Assembly: GCF_018619335.1 (NCBI RefSeq)
Contig: NZ_JAHHDX010000159.1
Span: 28,779 to 92,778, forward strand
Direction: 5' to 3'
DNA length: 64,000 nt
Origin: Alteromonas sp. ALT199
GTDB taxonomy: Bacteria > Pseudomonadota > Gammaproteobacteria > Enterobacterales > Alteromonadaceae
Part shown: positions 18,789-28,222 of the stretch, piece by piece
How positions within the stretch are numbered: position 1 is the stretch's first letter
How the letters are laid out: every line of letters begins with the position of its first letter
Notes under the pieces: model-generated
Database searches by the model: none
What the model was told of the DNA's origin: nothing
Seen by the model: the letters and a program-made list of their open reading frames with translations, nothing else
Made by a program: the position numbers and the translations under genes

Positions 18789-19719
18789 TGAGTCGAATTT
18801 GCCTGACATGCCCGATATCCAAACTCGCTGTGGTCTAGTTGCTATAGTGGGTCGCCCTAATGTGGGCAAATCAACTTTACTTAATCGTCTGCTGGGGCAA
18901 AAGGTAAGCATTACCTCGCGCAAGCCTCAGACCACTCGTCACCGCATTCTCGGCATAGATACAGATGGTGATTACCAAGCAATATATGTTGATACGCCAG
19001 GGCTCCACCAAGACGAAAAGCGTGCTATTAATCGCTACATGAATCGCGCAGCATCGAGCTCTCTTGCTGAAGTTGGTCTTGTGCTGTTTGTCGTAGAAGG
19101 GGACCGATTCAACGCCGAAGATGAAATGGTGTTAAGTAAAGTTAAGCAAGCAAACCTTCCTTGCTATCTTATCGTAAACAAGATGGATAAGGTTGAGGAC
19201 AAAGAGAACTTTATGGTTCACCTCAAAAAGTTAGGTGAAAAACACCCGTTTGAGCACATGATCCCTATTAGTGCTAAACAGGGCAGAATGGTTGACGAAA
19301 TTAGAAAGTTGGTGGCCAAGTCTCTACCTAAAAGTGAGTTTTTCTTTCCTGAAGACTACATCACTGACCGTTCAAGCCGATTTATGGCTGCCGAAATAAT
19401 TCGCGAAAAGCTAATGCGCTTTACCGGTGATGAGTTGCCTTACTCTACCACGGTAGAAATAGAGCAGTTCAAAATGGCTGACAATGGTGTTTATCGCATT
19501 AGCGGCCTTATATTGGTTGAGCGTGAAACTCAAAAGCGCATGATTATCGGTAAAGGCGGTAAGCACTTAAAAACCATTGGTGAGCAAGCGCGAAAAGATA
19601 TGGAAAACTTGTTCGACAACAAGGTCTTTCTTGAACTATGGGTTAAAGTGAAACAAGGTTGGGCTGACGATGAGCGTGCATTGCGCTCACTAGGTTACGG
19701 CGACGACAGTAACTTCTAG
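18775..19719 (+). CDS. era: GTPase Era
   Basis: An essential GTPase that binds 16S rRNA and assists 30S maturation. It has G1 [15 protein letters not shown] and N-K-M-D-K, and a C-terminal KH domain with the R-M-I-I-G-K-G-G-K loop. The start at 18775 (ATG, overlapping rnc) is preferred to the TTG just before it. In E. coli, recO and pdxJ follow; here a hairpin and pdxH follow instead. Confidence 0.96.
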   Translation: MTTHDESNLPDMPDIQTRCGLVAIVGRPNVGKSTLLNRLLGQKVSITSRKPQTTRHRILGIDTDGDYQAIYVDTPGLHQDEKRAINRYMNRAASSSLAEVGLVLFVVEGDRFNAEDEMVLSKVKQANLPCYLIVNKMDKVEDKENFMVHLKKLGEKHPFEHMIPISAKQGRMVDEIRKLVAKSLPKSEFFFPEDYITDRSSRFMAAEIIREKLMRFTGDELPYSTTVEIEQFKMADNGVYRISGLILVERETQKRMIIGKGGKHLKTIGEQARKDMENLFDNKVFLELWVKVKQGWADDERALRSLGYGDDSNF

Positions 19720-19741
19720 TTCAAGTTTTCATTGTCTTTGC

Positions 19742-19767
19742 AACGCTAGTTAGCAGTAACTAGCGTT
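19742..19767 (+). terminator. Hairpin after era, possible terminator
   Basis: AACGCTAGTTA, loop GCAG and TAACTAGCGTT form a perfect 11-bp stem 22 bases after the era stop. It is not followed by a proper T-run, so termination is likely but unproven. Confidence 0.55.
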
Positions 19768-19905
19768 ATATCGGCAAGTATCTATGTCCAGTATTTTTGC
19801 CAAGTAGTTTTGGTAACAACCGTAAGCATAGGTGCTATAGCAGGCATTTACTCTTTCATTTGCACAAGCTTAGTAAGAACGAAAAACTGTTTTCAGGAGA
19901 GGTAT

Positions 19906-20544
19906 ATGGCAATTTCAGATATGCGCAGGCAGTACTCAAAAGGCAGTTTGAGTGAGTCAGATATAACCTCGAGCCCGTTTACTTTGTTCGATAAATGGCT
20001 TAAAGATGCCGTTGACGCTGGAATTCCAGACCCTACCGCGATGACGGTTGCAACCGTTGATGCAAGCGGTCAACCCTCTCAACGTATTGTTTTGTTAAAA
20101 GATGTCAGCGAAAAGGGCTTTGTGTTTTTCACGAACTTAGGAAGCAGAAAAGCGCAAGAGTTAGCTGTAAACCCTAAAGTGTCGTGCCACTTTCCATGGT
20201 TCTTTATGGAACGCCAAGTTCGCGTCTGTGGTAGCGTTGAAAAACTCTCTGTTTCTGAAAATGCGGGTTACTTCTTTTCACGACCTAAAGACAGTCAGCT
20301 AGCAGCGTATGCGTCTAAGCAAAGCAAGCCAATTGGCAGCAGAGAGCTTTTGCTTACCCAGTTTAAACAGCTAAAGGATAAGTTTGCCAATAAGGAATTA
20401 CCCGTGCCGGACTTTTGGGGCGGCTTCAGGGTTGTGCCTCATCAAATTGAGTTTTGGCAGGGCGGGGAAGATAGACTACATGACCGCTTTGAATATAATA
20501 AAACCGAAAATGGCGCATGGGTAACACAGCGCTTGATGCCGTAG
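19906..20544 (+). CDS. pdxH: Pyridoxamine/pyridoxine 5'-phosphate oxidase
   Basis: This FMN enzyme makes pyridoxal 5'-phosphate, the active vitamin B6 cofactor. The 212-residue protein begins with M-R-R-Q-Y-S-K-G-S-L and has the FMN-binding segments R-I-V-L-L-K-D and F-F-T-N-L-G-S-R-K and the C-terminal signature P-D-F-W-G-G-F-R-V-V-P with R-L-H-D-R. A frame extension of 32 residues upstream is rejected because AGGAGAGG lies just before the ATG at 19906 and the family starts here. Its product serves glyA and other B6 enzymes. It is probably a single-gene unit. Confidence 0.95.
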   Translation: MAISDMRRQYSKGSLSESDITSSPFTLFDKWLKDAVDAGIPDPTAMTVATVDASGQPSQRIVLLKDVSEKGFVFFTNLGSRKAQELAVNPKVSCHFPWFFMERQVRVCGSVEKLSVSENAGYFFSRPKDSQLAAYASKQSKPIGSRELLLTQFKQLKDKFANKELPVPDFWGGFRVVPHQIEFWQGGEDRLHDRFEYNKTENGAWVTQRLMP

Positions 20545-20684
20545 AAATTCGTTGCAAACGTTGTTTCCGTTAGTAAGAAGTTTTGGTCTGCTTAGCGAAT
20601 AAATTAGTTAGACGCAGGTGCCACGTAATGATGTCTTTCGTAACTAGCATTAGACGAGATAAGAGAGGATGGGGCGCCTAGAGT

Positions 20685-21527
20685 ATGATTGATAGCCATT
20701 GCCACCTCGACTTGCTTGCATCAAAAAAAGACCTTCGAGTCGCGTTAGAACATGCCAAAACAGCTGGGCTAACTCGCATTATGGCCCCGAGTATAAATCC
20801 GCAATCTTGGCAGGCGCTCCAAGCGCTTAGTGAGCATTACAGCAGCGTTTTGCCTATCGATACCGCGCTAGGTCTCCATCCCTATTTTTTGACTGACAGC
20901 AATCACACTAGTAGAGCTTCTACCACTGACATACCTGAGCAGGCAATTCATGAAAACCTTGAGCAGCTTGAAGCGGCTGCTGCCGCGCTGCACCCTTCAG
21001 TAAAAGCGGTGGGAGAAACCGGTATCGACGGGCACATAAGCGTGCCGTTAGCGGTTCAAAAAAAAGTGCTTCACACCCATTTAAAGCTTGCCGATAAAAC
21101 ATCGCTTCCTGTTATTTTGCATCACAGAAAAAGCCATCATTTACTACTTGAAGCGTTTAAGTACGTCAAGTACCAAGGTGTCGGCGTTGTGCATGCTTTT
21201 TCTGGCAGTGTCGAAGCAGCCAAAGGATATATCGAGCGAGGGTTTTACCTAGGGATAGGTGGCACCATTACATATGAGCGGGCACAAAAGACGAGAGATA
21301 CCCTTAAGTTTTTATTAGATTGCCACTTCGATAAACTGCTTTTAGAAACTGATTCCCCAGACATGCCTATGTATGGCAGACAGGGAGAGCCTAACGAACC
21401 TCGCTATTTAGCTGATGTCATCGATGTTATAAGCAACAATTATGGTGTGTCGCGAGAAGAGGTAATATCTACTACAACGGCTAATTACGCTAAACTCTTC
21501 AACACGAACTCCGACTCCAGTGCCTAA
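20685..21527 (+). CDS. TatD-family metal-dependent hydrolase
   Basis: A 280-residue TIM-barrel metal hydrolase of the TatD family (cytoplasmic DNase/exonuclease-like). Metal ligands are visible: D-S-H-C-H-L-D at residues 3-9, the Glu in V-G-E-T-G-I-D, H-H-R-K-S, H-A-F-S-G-S and L-E-T-D-S-P-D near the C-terminus. It seems closer to the YjjV-type branch than to TatD itself, but I cannot separate paralogues without alignment. It starts with ATG 140 bases after pdxH and is convergent with the smp-like gene. Confidence 0.88.
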   Translation: MIDSHCHLDLLASKKDLRVALEHAKTAGLTRIMAPSINPQSWQALQALSEHYSSVLPIDTALGLHPYFLTDSNHTSRASTTDIPEQAIHENLEQLEAAAAALHPSVKAVGETGIDGHISVPLAVQKKVLHTHLKLADKTSLPVILHHRKSHHLLLEAFKYVKYQGVGVVHAFSGSVEAAKGYIERGFYLGIGGTITYERAQKTRDTLKFLLDCHFDKLLLETDSPDMPMYGRQGEPNEPRYLADVIDVISNNYGVSREEVISTTTANYAKLFNTNSDSSA

Positions 21528-21554
21528 GGATTTGAAACGTTGTAAATATTCGCT

Positions 21555-22250
21555 TTAACGCTTTGATTTGTTCCTTTTAGATTCAATTACCTGAACAAAC
21601 CATGGGCGAGATTTGTAAAATGCACGAGTGAGGTATATGCCTAACAAGAGAGCTAAAAATACCAAAATACACGCAATAAAAGCCAGTTGATAGCGCAGTG
21701 TAAGCGGGCTTTTTAATACTTCCTGTGTATCCATATGAATATTCACATAGCCCATCAAATTGCCGCTGTTGTCGGTAATTGCGCCAACATAGGTGAGCGG
21801 TGTTACTCTTTGCATTTGGCTCAATGCCACTACACTGTCAATTTGAGGAAGAGGTGCTATATATCTACCGTCTTTATCAAACACAGATAAGGCGAGGATA
21901 TGCGGTTCGTTGGCCAATATTAAAGCTACACTTTCAATGTATTCTCGTTGAGAGAAATTACCTGATAACACTGAACTACTGCTTGATTCATTTTCTTCAA
22001 CAGGAACGTTGTCAATAATAAACGCCGGTTGTAGTAGTTTGGCGTATTGCCTGGCGATACTTTCCCCTGAAAAACGAGTTTGTACGGTTAACCAATCATT
22101 TTGATACTGTTGCACCAATAGTATTAACACAATGACTAGCGCGAAAACCGTGCTTACAATCAACGTGTGAAAAAGCCTTTTCAGTGCTGTATACAAAGAA
22201 TGTGGGTTGCTCTTTGATTGTGAAGGGGCTTTGCTAAGCACGTCTGCCAA
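21555..22250 (-). CDS. smp: Smp/YtjB-like membrane protein (AhpA type)
   Basis: A 231-residue protein with a membrane helix near residues 30-47 and another near 186-208, enclosing a periplasmic domain of about 140 residues. The layout, and the position divergent from serB and near radA, match E. coli ytjB (smp)-serB-radA. The periplasmic part contains the family-like L-S-V-F-D-K-D-G-R-Y-I and M-G-Y-V-N-I-H-M-D motifs, reminiscent of a small sensor domain, but there is no signalling output domain. The molecular role is unknown. Confidence 0.75.
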   Translation of the reverse strand: MADVLSKAPSQSKSNPHSLYTALKRLFHTLIVSTVFALVIVLILLVQQYQNDWLTVQTRFSGESIARQYAKLLQPAFIIDNVPVEENESSSSSVLSGNFSQREYIESVALILANEPHILALSVFDKDGRYIAPLPQIDSVVALSQMQRVTPLTYVGAITDNSGNLMGYVNIHMDTQEVLKSPLTLRYQLAFIACILVFLALLLGIYLTRAFYKSRPWFVQVIESKRNKSKR

Positions 22251-22389
22251 TGCGGAATTCCATAAATACGATAAGTTGCCTAACAGTAGGTGAAATCTAA
22301 ATAATTTTAAAGAGGATATTTTATTAGTTAGCCTAATTGGTTAGCATTAGAGCATCATTTTCCAATCACCGCAGTTTCCTGTGTGAGTT

Positions 22390-23373
22390 ATGAAAGACAC
22401 ATTCATCATAGATATTAGTAACCACGATGTTCATTTTGCATCATCTCTGTCAAACATTGTCAGCAATGAGCACAATAATCACGCGTATTCACATACGCTT
22501 ACTGTTATCGGCCAAGCTATCACCCCTTATTTACTAGACGGTGTGCTACAAAAGCTCAAAGCGGTGTTTACGCCAGCCAGTGCTGCGTTTCATCATTTGC
22601 ATCAGCATATGGGGGATGATGCCATCGAGATAAGAGGGGAGGTAATCAACGCAAAGCCGGAGCACATAAAGTCGCTACTTGGCGATGTTAGTGATGCTTA
22701 TAGCCTTGATGTTGGATTGCAAGCCTCGCGACCGTCCTTGTCTAAGCCTGGACTGCTTGTAATGGATATGGATAGTACTGTTATTGCCATTGAGTGTATT
22801 GATGAAATAGCAAAACTTGCCGGTGTCGGCGAGCAAGTCGCCGAAGTTACAGCGAAAGCCATGCGCGGAGAAATTGCTTTCAACGATAGCTTAACACACA
22901 GGGTAGCGTGTTTAGAGGGTGTACCTATTGAACATCTTAATCAAATACGCGACAGCATTCCTATTATGCCTGGTATTCAGGCGTTGCTTAATCACTTGAA
23001 AAAACATGACTGGAAGTTAGCTATCGCATCTGGAGGGTTTACCTTTTTTGCTGATCACCTAAAAGCAAGGCTAGGCCTCGACTATGCGATTTCAAATACA
23101 TTAGCAATAAAAAATGGGCACTTAACAGGAAAGGTGGAAGGCGAAATTATCAACGCTGATGTAAAAGCACGCACGGTCAAAGCGCTTTCTGAACAGTGGG
23201 GAATACCGTCTAATCAAACCGTTGCTATGGGAGATGGCGCAAACGATTTAGTTATGATGGCTGAGTCTGCGCTAGGTGTAGCGTGTCACGGCAAACCGTT
23301 AGTAAACGAAAAAGCGGATGTGGCAATACGCATTGGTAGTTTGCACAGTCTTCTGTACTTTTTAGACAAATAA
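22390..23373 (+). CDS. serB: Phosphoserine phosphatase
   Basis: SerB removes phosphate from O-phospho-L-serine, the last step of serine synthesis. HAD motif I is M-D-M-D-S-T-V-I-A-I-E with the nucleophile Asp near residue 126, motif II is the Ser/Gly of I-A-S-G-G-F-T, and motif IV is M-G-D-G-A-N-D-L. The N-terminal 120 residues are the regulatory/ACT-like part found in gammaproteobacterial SerB. The 327-residue length is normal (E. coli 322). Serine made here feeds GlyA, also in this window. It is divergent from the smp-like gene. Confidence 0.94.
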   Translation: MKDTFIIDISNHDVHFASSLSNIVSNEHNNHAYSHTLTVIGQAITPYLLDGVLQKLKAVFTPASAAFHHLHQHMGDDAIEIRGEVINAKPEHIKSLLGDVSDAYSLDVGLQASRPSLSKPGLLVMDMDSTVIAIECIDEIAKLAGVGEQVAEVTAKAMRGEIAFNDSLTHRVACLEGVPIEHLNQIRDSIPIMPGIQALLNHLKKHDWKLAIASGGFTFFADHLKARLGLDYAISNTLAIKNGHLTGKVEGEIINADVKARTVKALSEQWGIPSNQTVAMGDGANDLVMMAESALGVACHGKPLVNEKADVAIRIGSLHSLLYFLDK

Positions 23374-23391
23374 CTTGAATTGGTAGAGAAG

Positions 23392-23421
23392 CGCTAGTTT
23401 GCAATTTCAAACTTACTAGCG
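23392..23421. terminator. Hairpin between convergent serB and the large PilZ gene
   Basis: CGCTAGT (23392-23398) and ACTAGCG (23415-23421) pair around a 16-base loop with further TTG/CAA pairing inside. There is no strong T-run. It could serve serB. The ACTAGCG word also appears in the era hairpin at 19742. Confidence 0.35.
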
Positions 23422-23573
23422 TTCTACTGGTATTGGTCACAAACTTACTTTTAAATGCGTTTTTCCTATTGTCCTCGTTTTCAATAGGTTAATTTCAGAG
23501 GTTTATTTCCTAGAGCTAAAGCTATTAAGCTCAAGCGCGATCGGCGGTAGAAGCTTGAAATATTGAATCTTAC

Positions 23574-26099
23574 CTATGCATTGCTTGTTAAAGCACTAGG
23601 ATGGACTTCACTTTTCAGTGTTTTGTTTGCCGTAATGTCTTCCATAGTAAAACCGTATCTTATGAGCACCTCGTCAGTCACGTCGACAAGGTGAGAACAG
23701 GCTGCAATACTCCACATTTTCTTCTCTAACTCACGGGCTCTATGCATGGCGTACATGGTGACATAGTTAATTTCGGTTTGAAGCATGCTTAAATCGGGTT
23801 TGCCAGTTGTTGTAAGCATAACGTGTATAGCTATAAATTGGCCGCGTACCATGGCTTCTTTGATAAACGCACGGCGTTGATCATTGCTTTCAAATTTGTG
23901 TGAATAACGAGGAATGATCGCCATGCGCGGTTCTTTTTGCGACGAATCAAATGATATGAATAGCTCCTGTCGCAAAGGCATATTCTCAAGTTTAACCGTT
24001 TTAATACCGCTTTGTACAAATGGAGAGTCCTGTTTTCTATCCCTGAACAAAAACTCAAGATTTACTTTGTTCCGTTCGGCGTATTGCGTAGTAAGGGTAG
24101 TTATGCGCTCGTCTTGTCTACCAACCATACAAGCCTGAGGTGTATAGCGTACCCCTTCTTTACTCATGAGAAAAGATAAAGAGGTCGCGTTTCTTGCGTT
24201 TATACAGCGCAGTGCTTGCCCCATACCCGGAACTTCTTCATCATCGTTATCGACTTTAAGGTTGCCCTTATTCTTTTTGATGAGTTCTTCAAAAAAGTTA
24301 CGTGCGCTTTTGCCCTCTTCGCCTGCGGCTGTTTTCAAGTGAAGGATGTTTTTCTCCACATTGTGATAAATAATTTCATATTGAAGATGCATGACGTCAA
24401 AGGCGTTCGCTATTTCTTGAAGGCGAGGGAATGCAACTTCAACTCGTCCTTCTAAATTGCCTTTATAGTCTTTTGCTAGTTCAACTCGAAGGCCTAGTCC
24501 GTGAACTGAAATGTCTTCGCTGATCCCACGGTGAAGCGTCGATTCGCCATTAAATCTTGCTTCAATTTGCGTTCTTAACTGGTATCGACTTTCAATGCGC
24601 TGCTCTTCGTATTTAAAGCGAACAATATGAATATTTGAAGCCGCACGATTTCTGGGGTGACCGAATACTCTCAAATGCGAAAGGTTGTCTCGATTGAACT
24701 TTAGTTCGTTATATGTCTCTTGCCCTGTTACAGAGGTTACGTCTGTGACATGAGCAAGAAAGCGCAAGTTTTTAAGTTTTGACATTAAGCGAGCAGAAGG
24801 CGGAGTATTGAGTTTTTTAACTTTATTGCCAACGGAATCTGGGATAGAGAGCGGAATATGCGCTTGTTCTGGAACAATGTCTGTCAGGGTTATCTTAAAA
24901 ACTCTCCAACTCGCTTTTCTTGAGCCAAACCCTAAAAATACACGTGATAATACTTCTTTTTGCAGTAACTCTTCATAAGAGGCTGAATAAAAATAAACTT
25001 TGTCAGTGTGCAAATGCGTGAAGCTGAAAACAAAAATTTCTCGAACTTCATCAGATTTGTTAAGTAATCGGGTGAGTCTTTCTTGCGTTAGCAAAAAGTT
25101 TAGCCGACAGTTTTCTTCTTCGTCGTGCCAGTATTGAACGGTTTCTCGGTTTACTTCATTTACCATTGCATAGCGTGGCACCAAAGTTTCGTTTACGACG
25201 TCAATAAAAACGGGAAGCGTAGGACTGCGAGGAGAAAAGTATTGTTCGCAGGTTTTACTGGTTATCGCTTCGATGGTGTTCGTCATGTTCACTTTATAGC
25301 GGCGTTTGTTACCGTGGATAAAGCTTTCTAAGAACTTATCAAATGCTAAGTTTGGGTGAGTTTTGTCCCGCTGAAGCGCTAAATAGTTAACATCATTTTT
25401 GGTTATTATTTTTACTAACTTGTACGCAATGCCATTTTTCTTATCCATGGCAAACTCGTTTTCAAGCCCTCTGAAATAAATAAAAAGCGTTTCGCCCTTC
25501 TCAAAAAAAGAGTCTTTAGAAAGCTTAATCTGCAGACCTTCTAAAGATACGTCTACACTCAAGCCCCGCATAGACTGATTTGCACTGTTAAATATCTCAA
25601 CAGCAACAGCAAAATTCATACGTTCGGTATTGCGCTGCCTGTAATCAAGAAGGTTGACTGTAGGGACTTTGAATTGCTCTAATACCGCTGAACGCTTTTT
25701 AAGTTCAGGTTTATCCTTATCTGCGCGTTCTTGCACAAGTTCTTTCTCGCGCATTAATCGGAAGTTGTTCTCAGTATTTTGGACGGCTTCGTATACACCG
25801 TAAGTGTATCTACCAAATACGCGAAGTTGTTCTTCGAACTTATCAACAGCCACGTCGTCCATGTAGTGGTTACGCCCTTCGTGTGCGTATTTTTTGCACT
25901 TGCCATCAACGTGACCGCGCAAATCTATGGTACGCATGCAAGGTTTAGCTAACCTCTTCACTTCCATTTTAATAAGAAAGCGTTTTTCTTTAGGTACGTC
26001 AGATGCAGTTTGAAGCAATACCTGGTTAAACTCAGGTTCATTAACCATGGGCTTTAGCTGTTCGATAATATCAGCATATTGCTTTAAATCTTGACTCAT
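23574..26099 (-). CDS. Large protein with two PilZ domains, putative cyclic-di-GMP effector
   Basis: An 841-residue soluble protein without signal peptide or membrane helix. Two PilZ-like c-di-GMP sites are visible: R-Q-R-N-T-E-R (residues 154-160) with D-V-S-L-E-G (183-188), and R-I-E-S-R-Y-Q-L-R (501-509) with D-I-S-V-H-G (529-534). Both have the arginine-rich loop and the DxSxxG motif, so two ligand sites are plausible. The regions from about 195-490 and 600-841 have no fold that I recognise. It stands between serB and radA, where E. coli has nothing, and looks like a single-gene transcript. c-di-GMP binding is inferred from motifs; the output is unknown. It could affect pili, motility or exopolysaccharide, whose genes lie elsewhere in the window. 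Confidence 0.72.
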   Translation of the reverse strand: MSQDLKQYADIIEQLKPMVNEPEFNQVLLQTASDVPKEKRFLIKMEVKRLAKPCMRTIDLRGHVDGKCKKYAHEGRNHYMDDVAVDKFEEQLRVFGRYTYGVYEAVQNTENNFRLMREKELVQERADKDKPELKKRSAVLEQFKVPTVNLLDYRQRNTERMNFAVAVEIFNSANQSMRGLSVDVSLEGLQIKLSKDSFFEKGETLFIYFRGLENEFAMDKKNGIAYKLVKIITKNDVNYLALQRDKTHPNLAFDKFLESFIHGNKRRYKVNMTNTIEAITSKTCEQYFSPRSPTLPVFIDVVNETLVPRYAMVNEVNRETVQYWHDEEENCRLNFLLTQERLTRLLNKSDEVREIFVFSFTHLHTDKVYFYSASYEELLQKEVLSRVFLGFGSRKASWRVFKITLTDIVPEQAHIPLSIPDSVGNKVKKLNTPPSARLMSKLKNLRFLAHVTDVTSVTGQETYNELKFNRDNLSHLRVFGHPRNRAASNIHIVRFKYEEQRIESRYQLRTQIEARFNGESTLHRGISEDISVHGLGLRVELAKDYKGNLEGRVEVAFPRLQEIANAFDVMHLQYEIIYHNVEKNILHLKTAAGEEGKSARNFFEELIKKNKGNLKVDNDDEEVPGMGQALRCINARNATSLSFLMSKEGVRYTPQACMVGRQDERITTLTTQYAERNKVNLEFLFRDRKQDSPFVQSGIKTVKLENMPLRQELFISFDSSQKEPRMAIIPRYSHKFESNDQRRAFIKEAMVRGQFIAIHVMLTTTGKPDLSMLQTEINYVTMYAMHRARELEKKMWSIAACSHLVDVTDEVLIRYGFTMEDITANKTLKSEVHPSALTSNA

Positions 26100-26287
26100 G
26101 AATGCGCAACTTTGTTGTTAAGTATCATTATTTTAGTTGTTATCGGCAAATCAGCAAAACTCATTAACCCTTAAATTTGTTGTATTTTGGGATTTTTTTT
26201 AGTCAGAAAACTGACCGTAGGTTTGTGCTTAATTCACCCTTGTTAAGTGTTAGAATACTCTTTTTAAGCAACGGATAAAACTGGAAT

Positions 26288-27655
26288 ATGGCAAAACGTA
26301 AAACCGCTTATGTGTGTTCTGACTGCGGGGCAGAATTCCCCCGTTGGCAAGGGCAATGCTCTGAATGTAAAGCGTGGAACACGATAAGTGAGTTTGTGGT
26401 GGCAAGTGCTAAAAGTGTAGCTCGTCAAACCACCTCAGGTTATGCAGGGCAAACCGCTGCCAGAATCGAAACACTTAATGCCATCGATTTAGAATCATTG
26501 CCGCGCTTTTCTTCAACGTTTAAAGAGCTAGATAGAGTATTAGGCGGTGGTATAGTGCCAGGTGCAGCCATGTTGATTGGTGGTTCGCCTGGTGCAGGTA
26601 AAAGTACGCTTTTGCTGCAGGTAATGTGTCAAATGGCAAAAAGCGAAACCGCCCTTTACGTCACTGGGGAGGAGTCCCTTCAACAGGTGGCAATGCGTGC
26701 TAAACGTTTGAATCTTCCTGACGACAAGCTAATGATGCTAGCTGAAACTAATGTGGAAACTATTTGCGACTTGGCGCTTACCAAAAAGCCTAAAATTATG
26801 GTTATCGACTCTATTCAGGTTATGCATGTGTCAGATGTTCAATCTGCGCCGGGCAGCGTATCCCAAGTAAGAGAAAGCGCCGCCTATTTAACGCGCTTTG
26901 CCAAGCAAAATCACATTGCCATGTTTATCGTTGGCCACGTTACCAAAGATGGTAACTTAGCGGGCCCTAAAGTACTTGAACACTGTATTGACAGTTCTAT
27001 GATGCTGGAAGGGGAAAGTGATGGTCGTTACCGTACTCTGCGAAGCCACAAAAACCGCTTCGGTGCAGTCAACGAGCTGGGCGTATTTGCCATGACAGAA
27101 AAAGGATTGAAAGAGGTAAGCAACCCTTCTGCTATTTTCTTGAGTCGAGGTGAAAATGAAACGCCAGGGTCGAGTGTTATGGTCATTTGGGAAGGTACCC
27201 GTCCGTTACTTGTTGAAATACAGGCTTTAGTGGATTATTCGCAGATGTCTAACCCAAGGCGAATAGCAGTGGGCCTAGATCAAAACCGTTTGTCTATGCT
27301 TTTAGCAGTACTCCATCGACACGGTAACGTGCAAATGAACGACCAAGACGTATTTGTAAACGTGGTGGGTGGTGTACGCGTCTCTGAAACCAGTGCTGAC
27401 TTGGCCTTGTTGTTGGCGATGATTTCAAGTTTCAGAAATCGCTCGTTACCACGAGACTTAATTGTATTTGGTGAAGTAGGATTAGCAGGTGAGATTCGAC
27501 CAGTCCCCAATGGGACAGAGCGTATTATCGAAGCCGCGAAACATGGTTTTAAACGCGCCATTGTGCCCAAAGCTAACGCGCCAAAACAAACCATTAACGG
27601 CATGAAAGTCGTGCCAGTAGCACGCTTGTCCGAAGCGTTAGATGCCTTGGAATAA
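26288..27655 (+). CDS. radA: DNA repair/branch-migration protein RadA
   Basis: A RecA-like helicase that extends D-loops during recombinational repair. Features in order are a zinc finger with Cys 10, 13, 24 and 27 (C-S-D-C...C-S-E-C), Walker A I-G-G-S-P-G-A-G-K-S-T (about 97-107), the RadA-specific K-N-R-F-G motif, and a C-terminal Lon-protease-like domain (V-G-G-V-R-V-S-E, E-V-G-L-A-G-E-I-R). Its 455 residues are close to E. coli (460). It is divergent from the large PilZ gene and convergent with the small one. Confidence 0.96.
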   Translation: MAKRKTAYVCSDCGAEFPRWQGQCSECKAWNTISEFVVASAKSVARQTTSGYAGQTAARIETLNAIDLESLPRFSSTFKELDRVLGGGIVPGAAMLIGGSPGAGKSTLLLQVMCQMAKSETALYVTGEESLQQVAMRAKRLNLPDDKLMMLAETNVETICDLALTKKPKIMVIDSIQVMHVSDVQSAPGSVSQVRESAAYLTRFAKQNHIAMFIVGHVTKDGNLAGPKVLEHCIDSSMMLEGESDGRYRTLRSHKNRFGAVNELGVFAMTEKGLKEVSNPSAIFLSRGENETPGSSVMVIWEGTRPLLVEIQALVDYSQMSNPRRIAVGLDQNRLSMLLAVLHRHGNVQMNDQDVFVNVVGGVRVSETSADLALLLAMISSFRNRSLPRDLIVFGEVGLAGEIRPVPNGTERIIEAAKHGFKRAIVPKANAPKQTINGMKVVPVARLSEALDALE

Positions 27656-27685
27656 GGCGAAAGTCTGGTTTTTGTTAACAACCTG

Positions 27686-27728
27686 AATTGTGCAAGATAG
27701 CTAATTGAATACGGCTTCTTGCGCAATT
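27686..27728. terminator. Inverted repeat between radA and the small PilZ gene
   Basis: AATTGTGCAAGA and TCTTGCGCAATT pair in 11 of 12 positions around a 19-base loop. It lies between convergent genes and is followed by TTAAA on the plus side. It is a weak terminator or protein-binding palindrome. Confidence 0.4.
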
Positions 27729-27782
27729 TAAACGGTATGGACTTTTCTACAGCGTAGTTAGTACCTGTAGTCTCTCTAGGTT

Positions 27783-28190
27783 TTAATTTTGCGCTTGATA
27801 GACCGCATTAACCAATGCGTTAAGGTCTTTTTCTTCAATACTCGCGTCATCGCTGTTTAAGGTGATTAAACGGCGAAGGGCGCTTATGCTGTCCACATCC
27901 ATACGCTCTACTTTGCACCCTAAAGAAACAAGCTCCTGCCTGCTGTCCGCGTGGCGATATAGCTGCGAGATGGAAAGGGTAATGACTGGGCTGTCATCAT
28001 TTGCTTGAAAGGTAGCAACATAAGGTTCATGGCTGTCGAACGGTAGGTTCGACAATGCAGTTTCGGTTGCCTGAAGTTTAATGCCTTGCAAAGAAACGTC
28101 GCTGACTACCACATCAATACTGATGTCGTTATGTGCCAGTGTGCCATTTACATTTAGTGATACCCGTTGAAATTGACGCTTGTCTGTCAT
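27783..28190 (-). CDS. Single PilZ-domain protein
   Basis: A 135-residue cytoplasmic protein that is almost entirely one PilZ domain: K-R-Q-F-Q-R at residues 4-9 and D-V-S-L-Q-G at about 31-36 provide the RxxxR-like and DxSxxG cyclic-di-GMP motifs. The arginine loop is R-Q-F-Q-R, consistent with ligand binding. A C-terminal helical stretch of about 35 residues follows. It lies downstream of ettA, after a terminator and a repeat element. Function is unknown; such small PilZ proteins often act as adaptors. Confidence 0.78.
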   Translation of the reverse strand: MTDKRQFQRVSLNVNGTLAHNDISIDVVVSDVSLQGIKLQATETALSNLPFDSHEPYVATFQANDDSPVITLSISQLYRHADSRQELVSLGCKVERMDVDSISALRRLITLNSDDASIEEKDLNALVNAVYQAQN

Positions 28191-28222
28191 TACTGAAATA
28201 CCTAATTTTTGTATACGCTTTT

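Noticed and set aside
19810..19905. Upstream extension of pdxH
   Set aside because: AGGAGAGG sits directly before the ATG at 19906, and pdxH proteins begin there.
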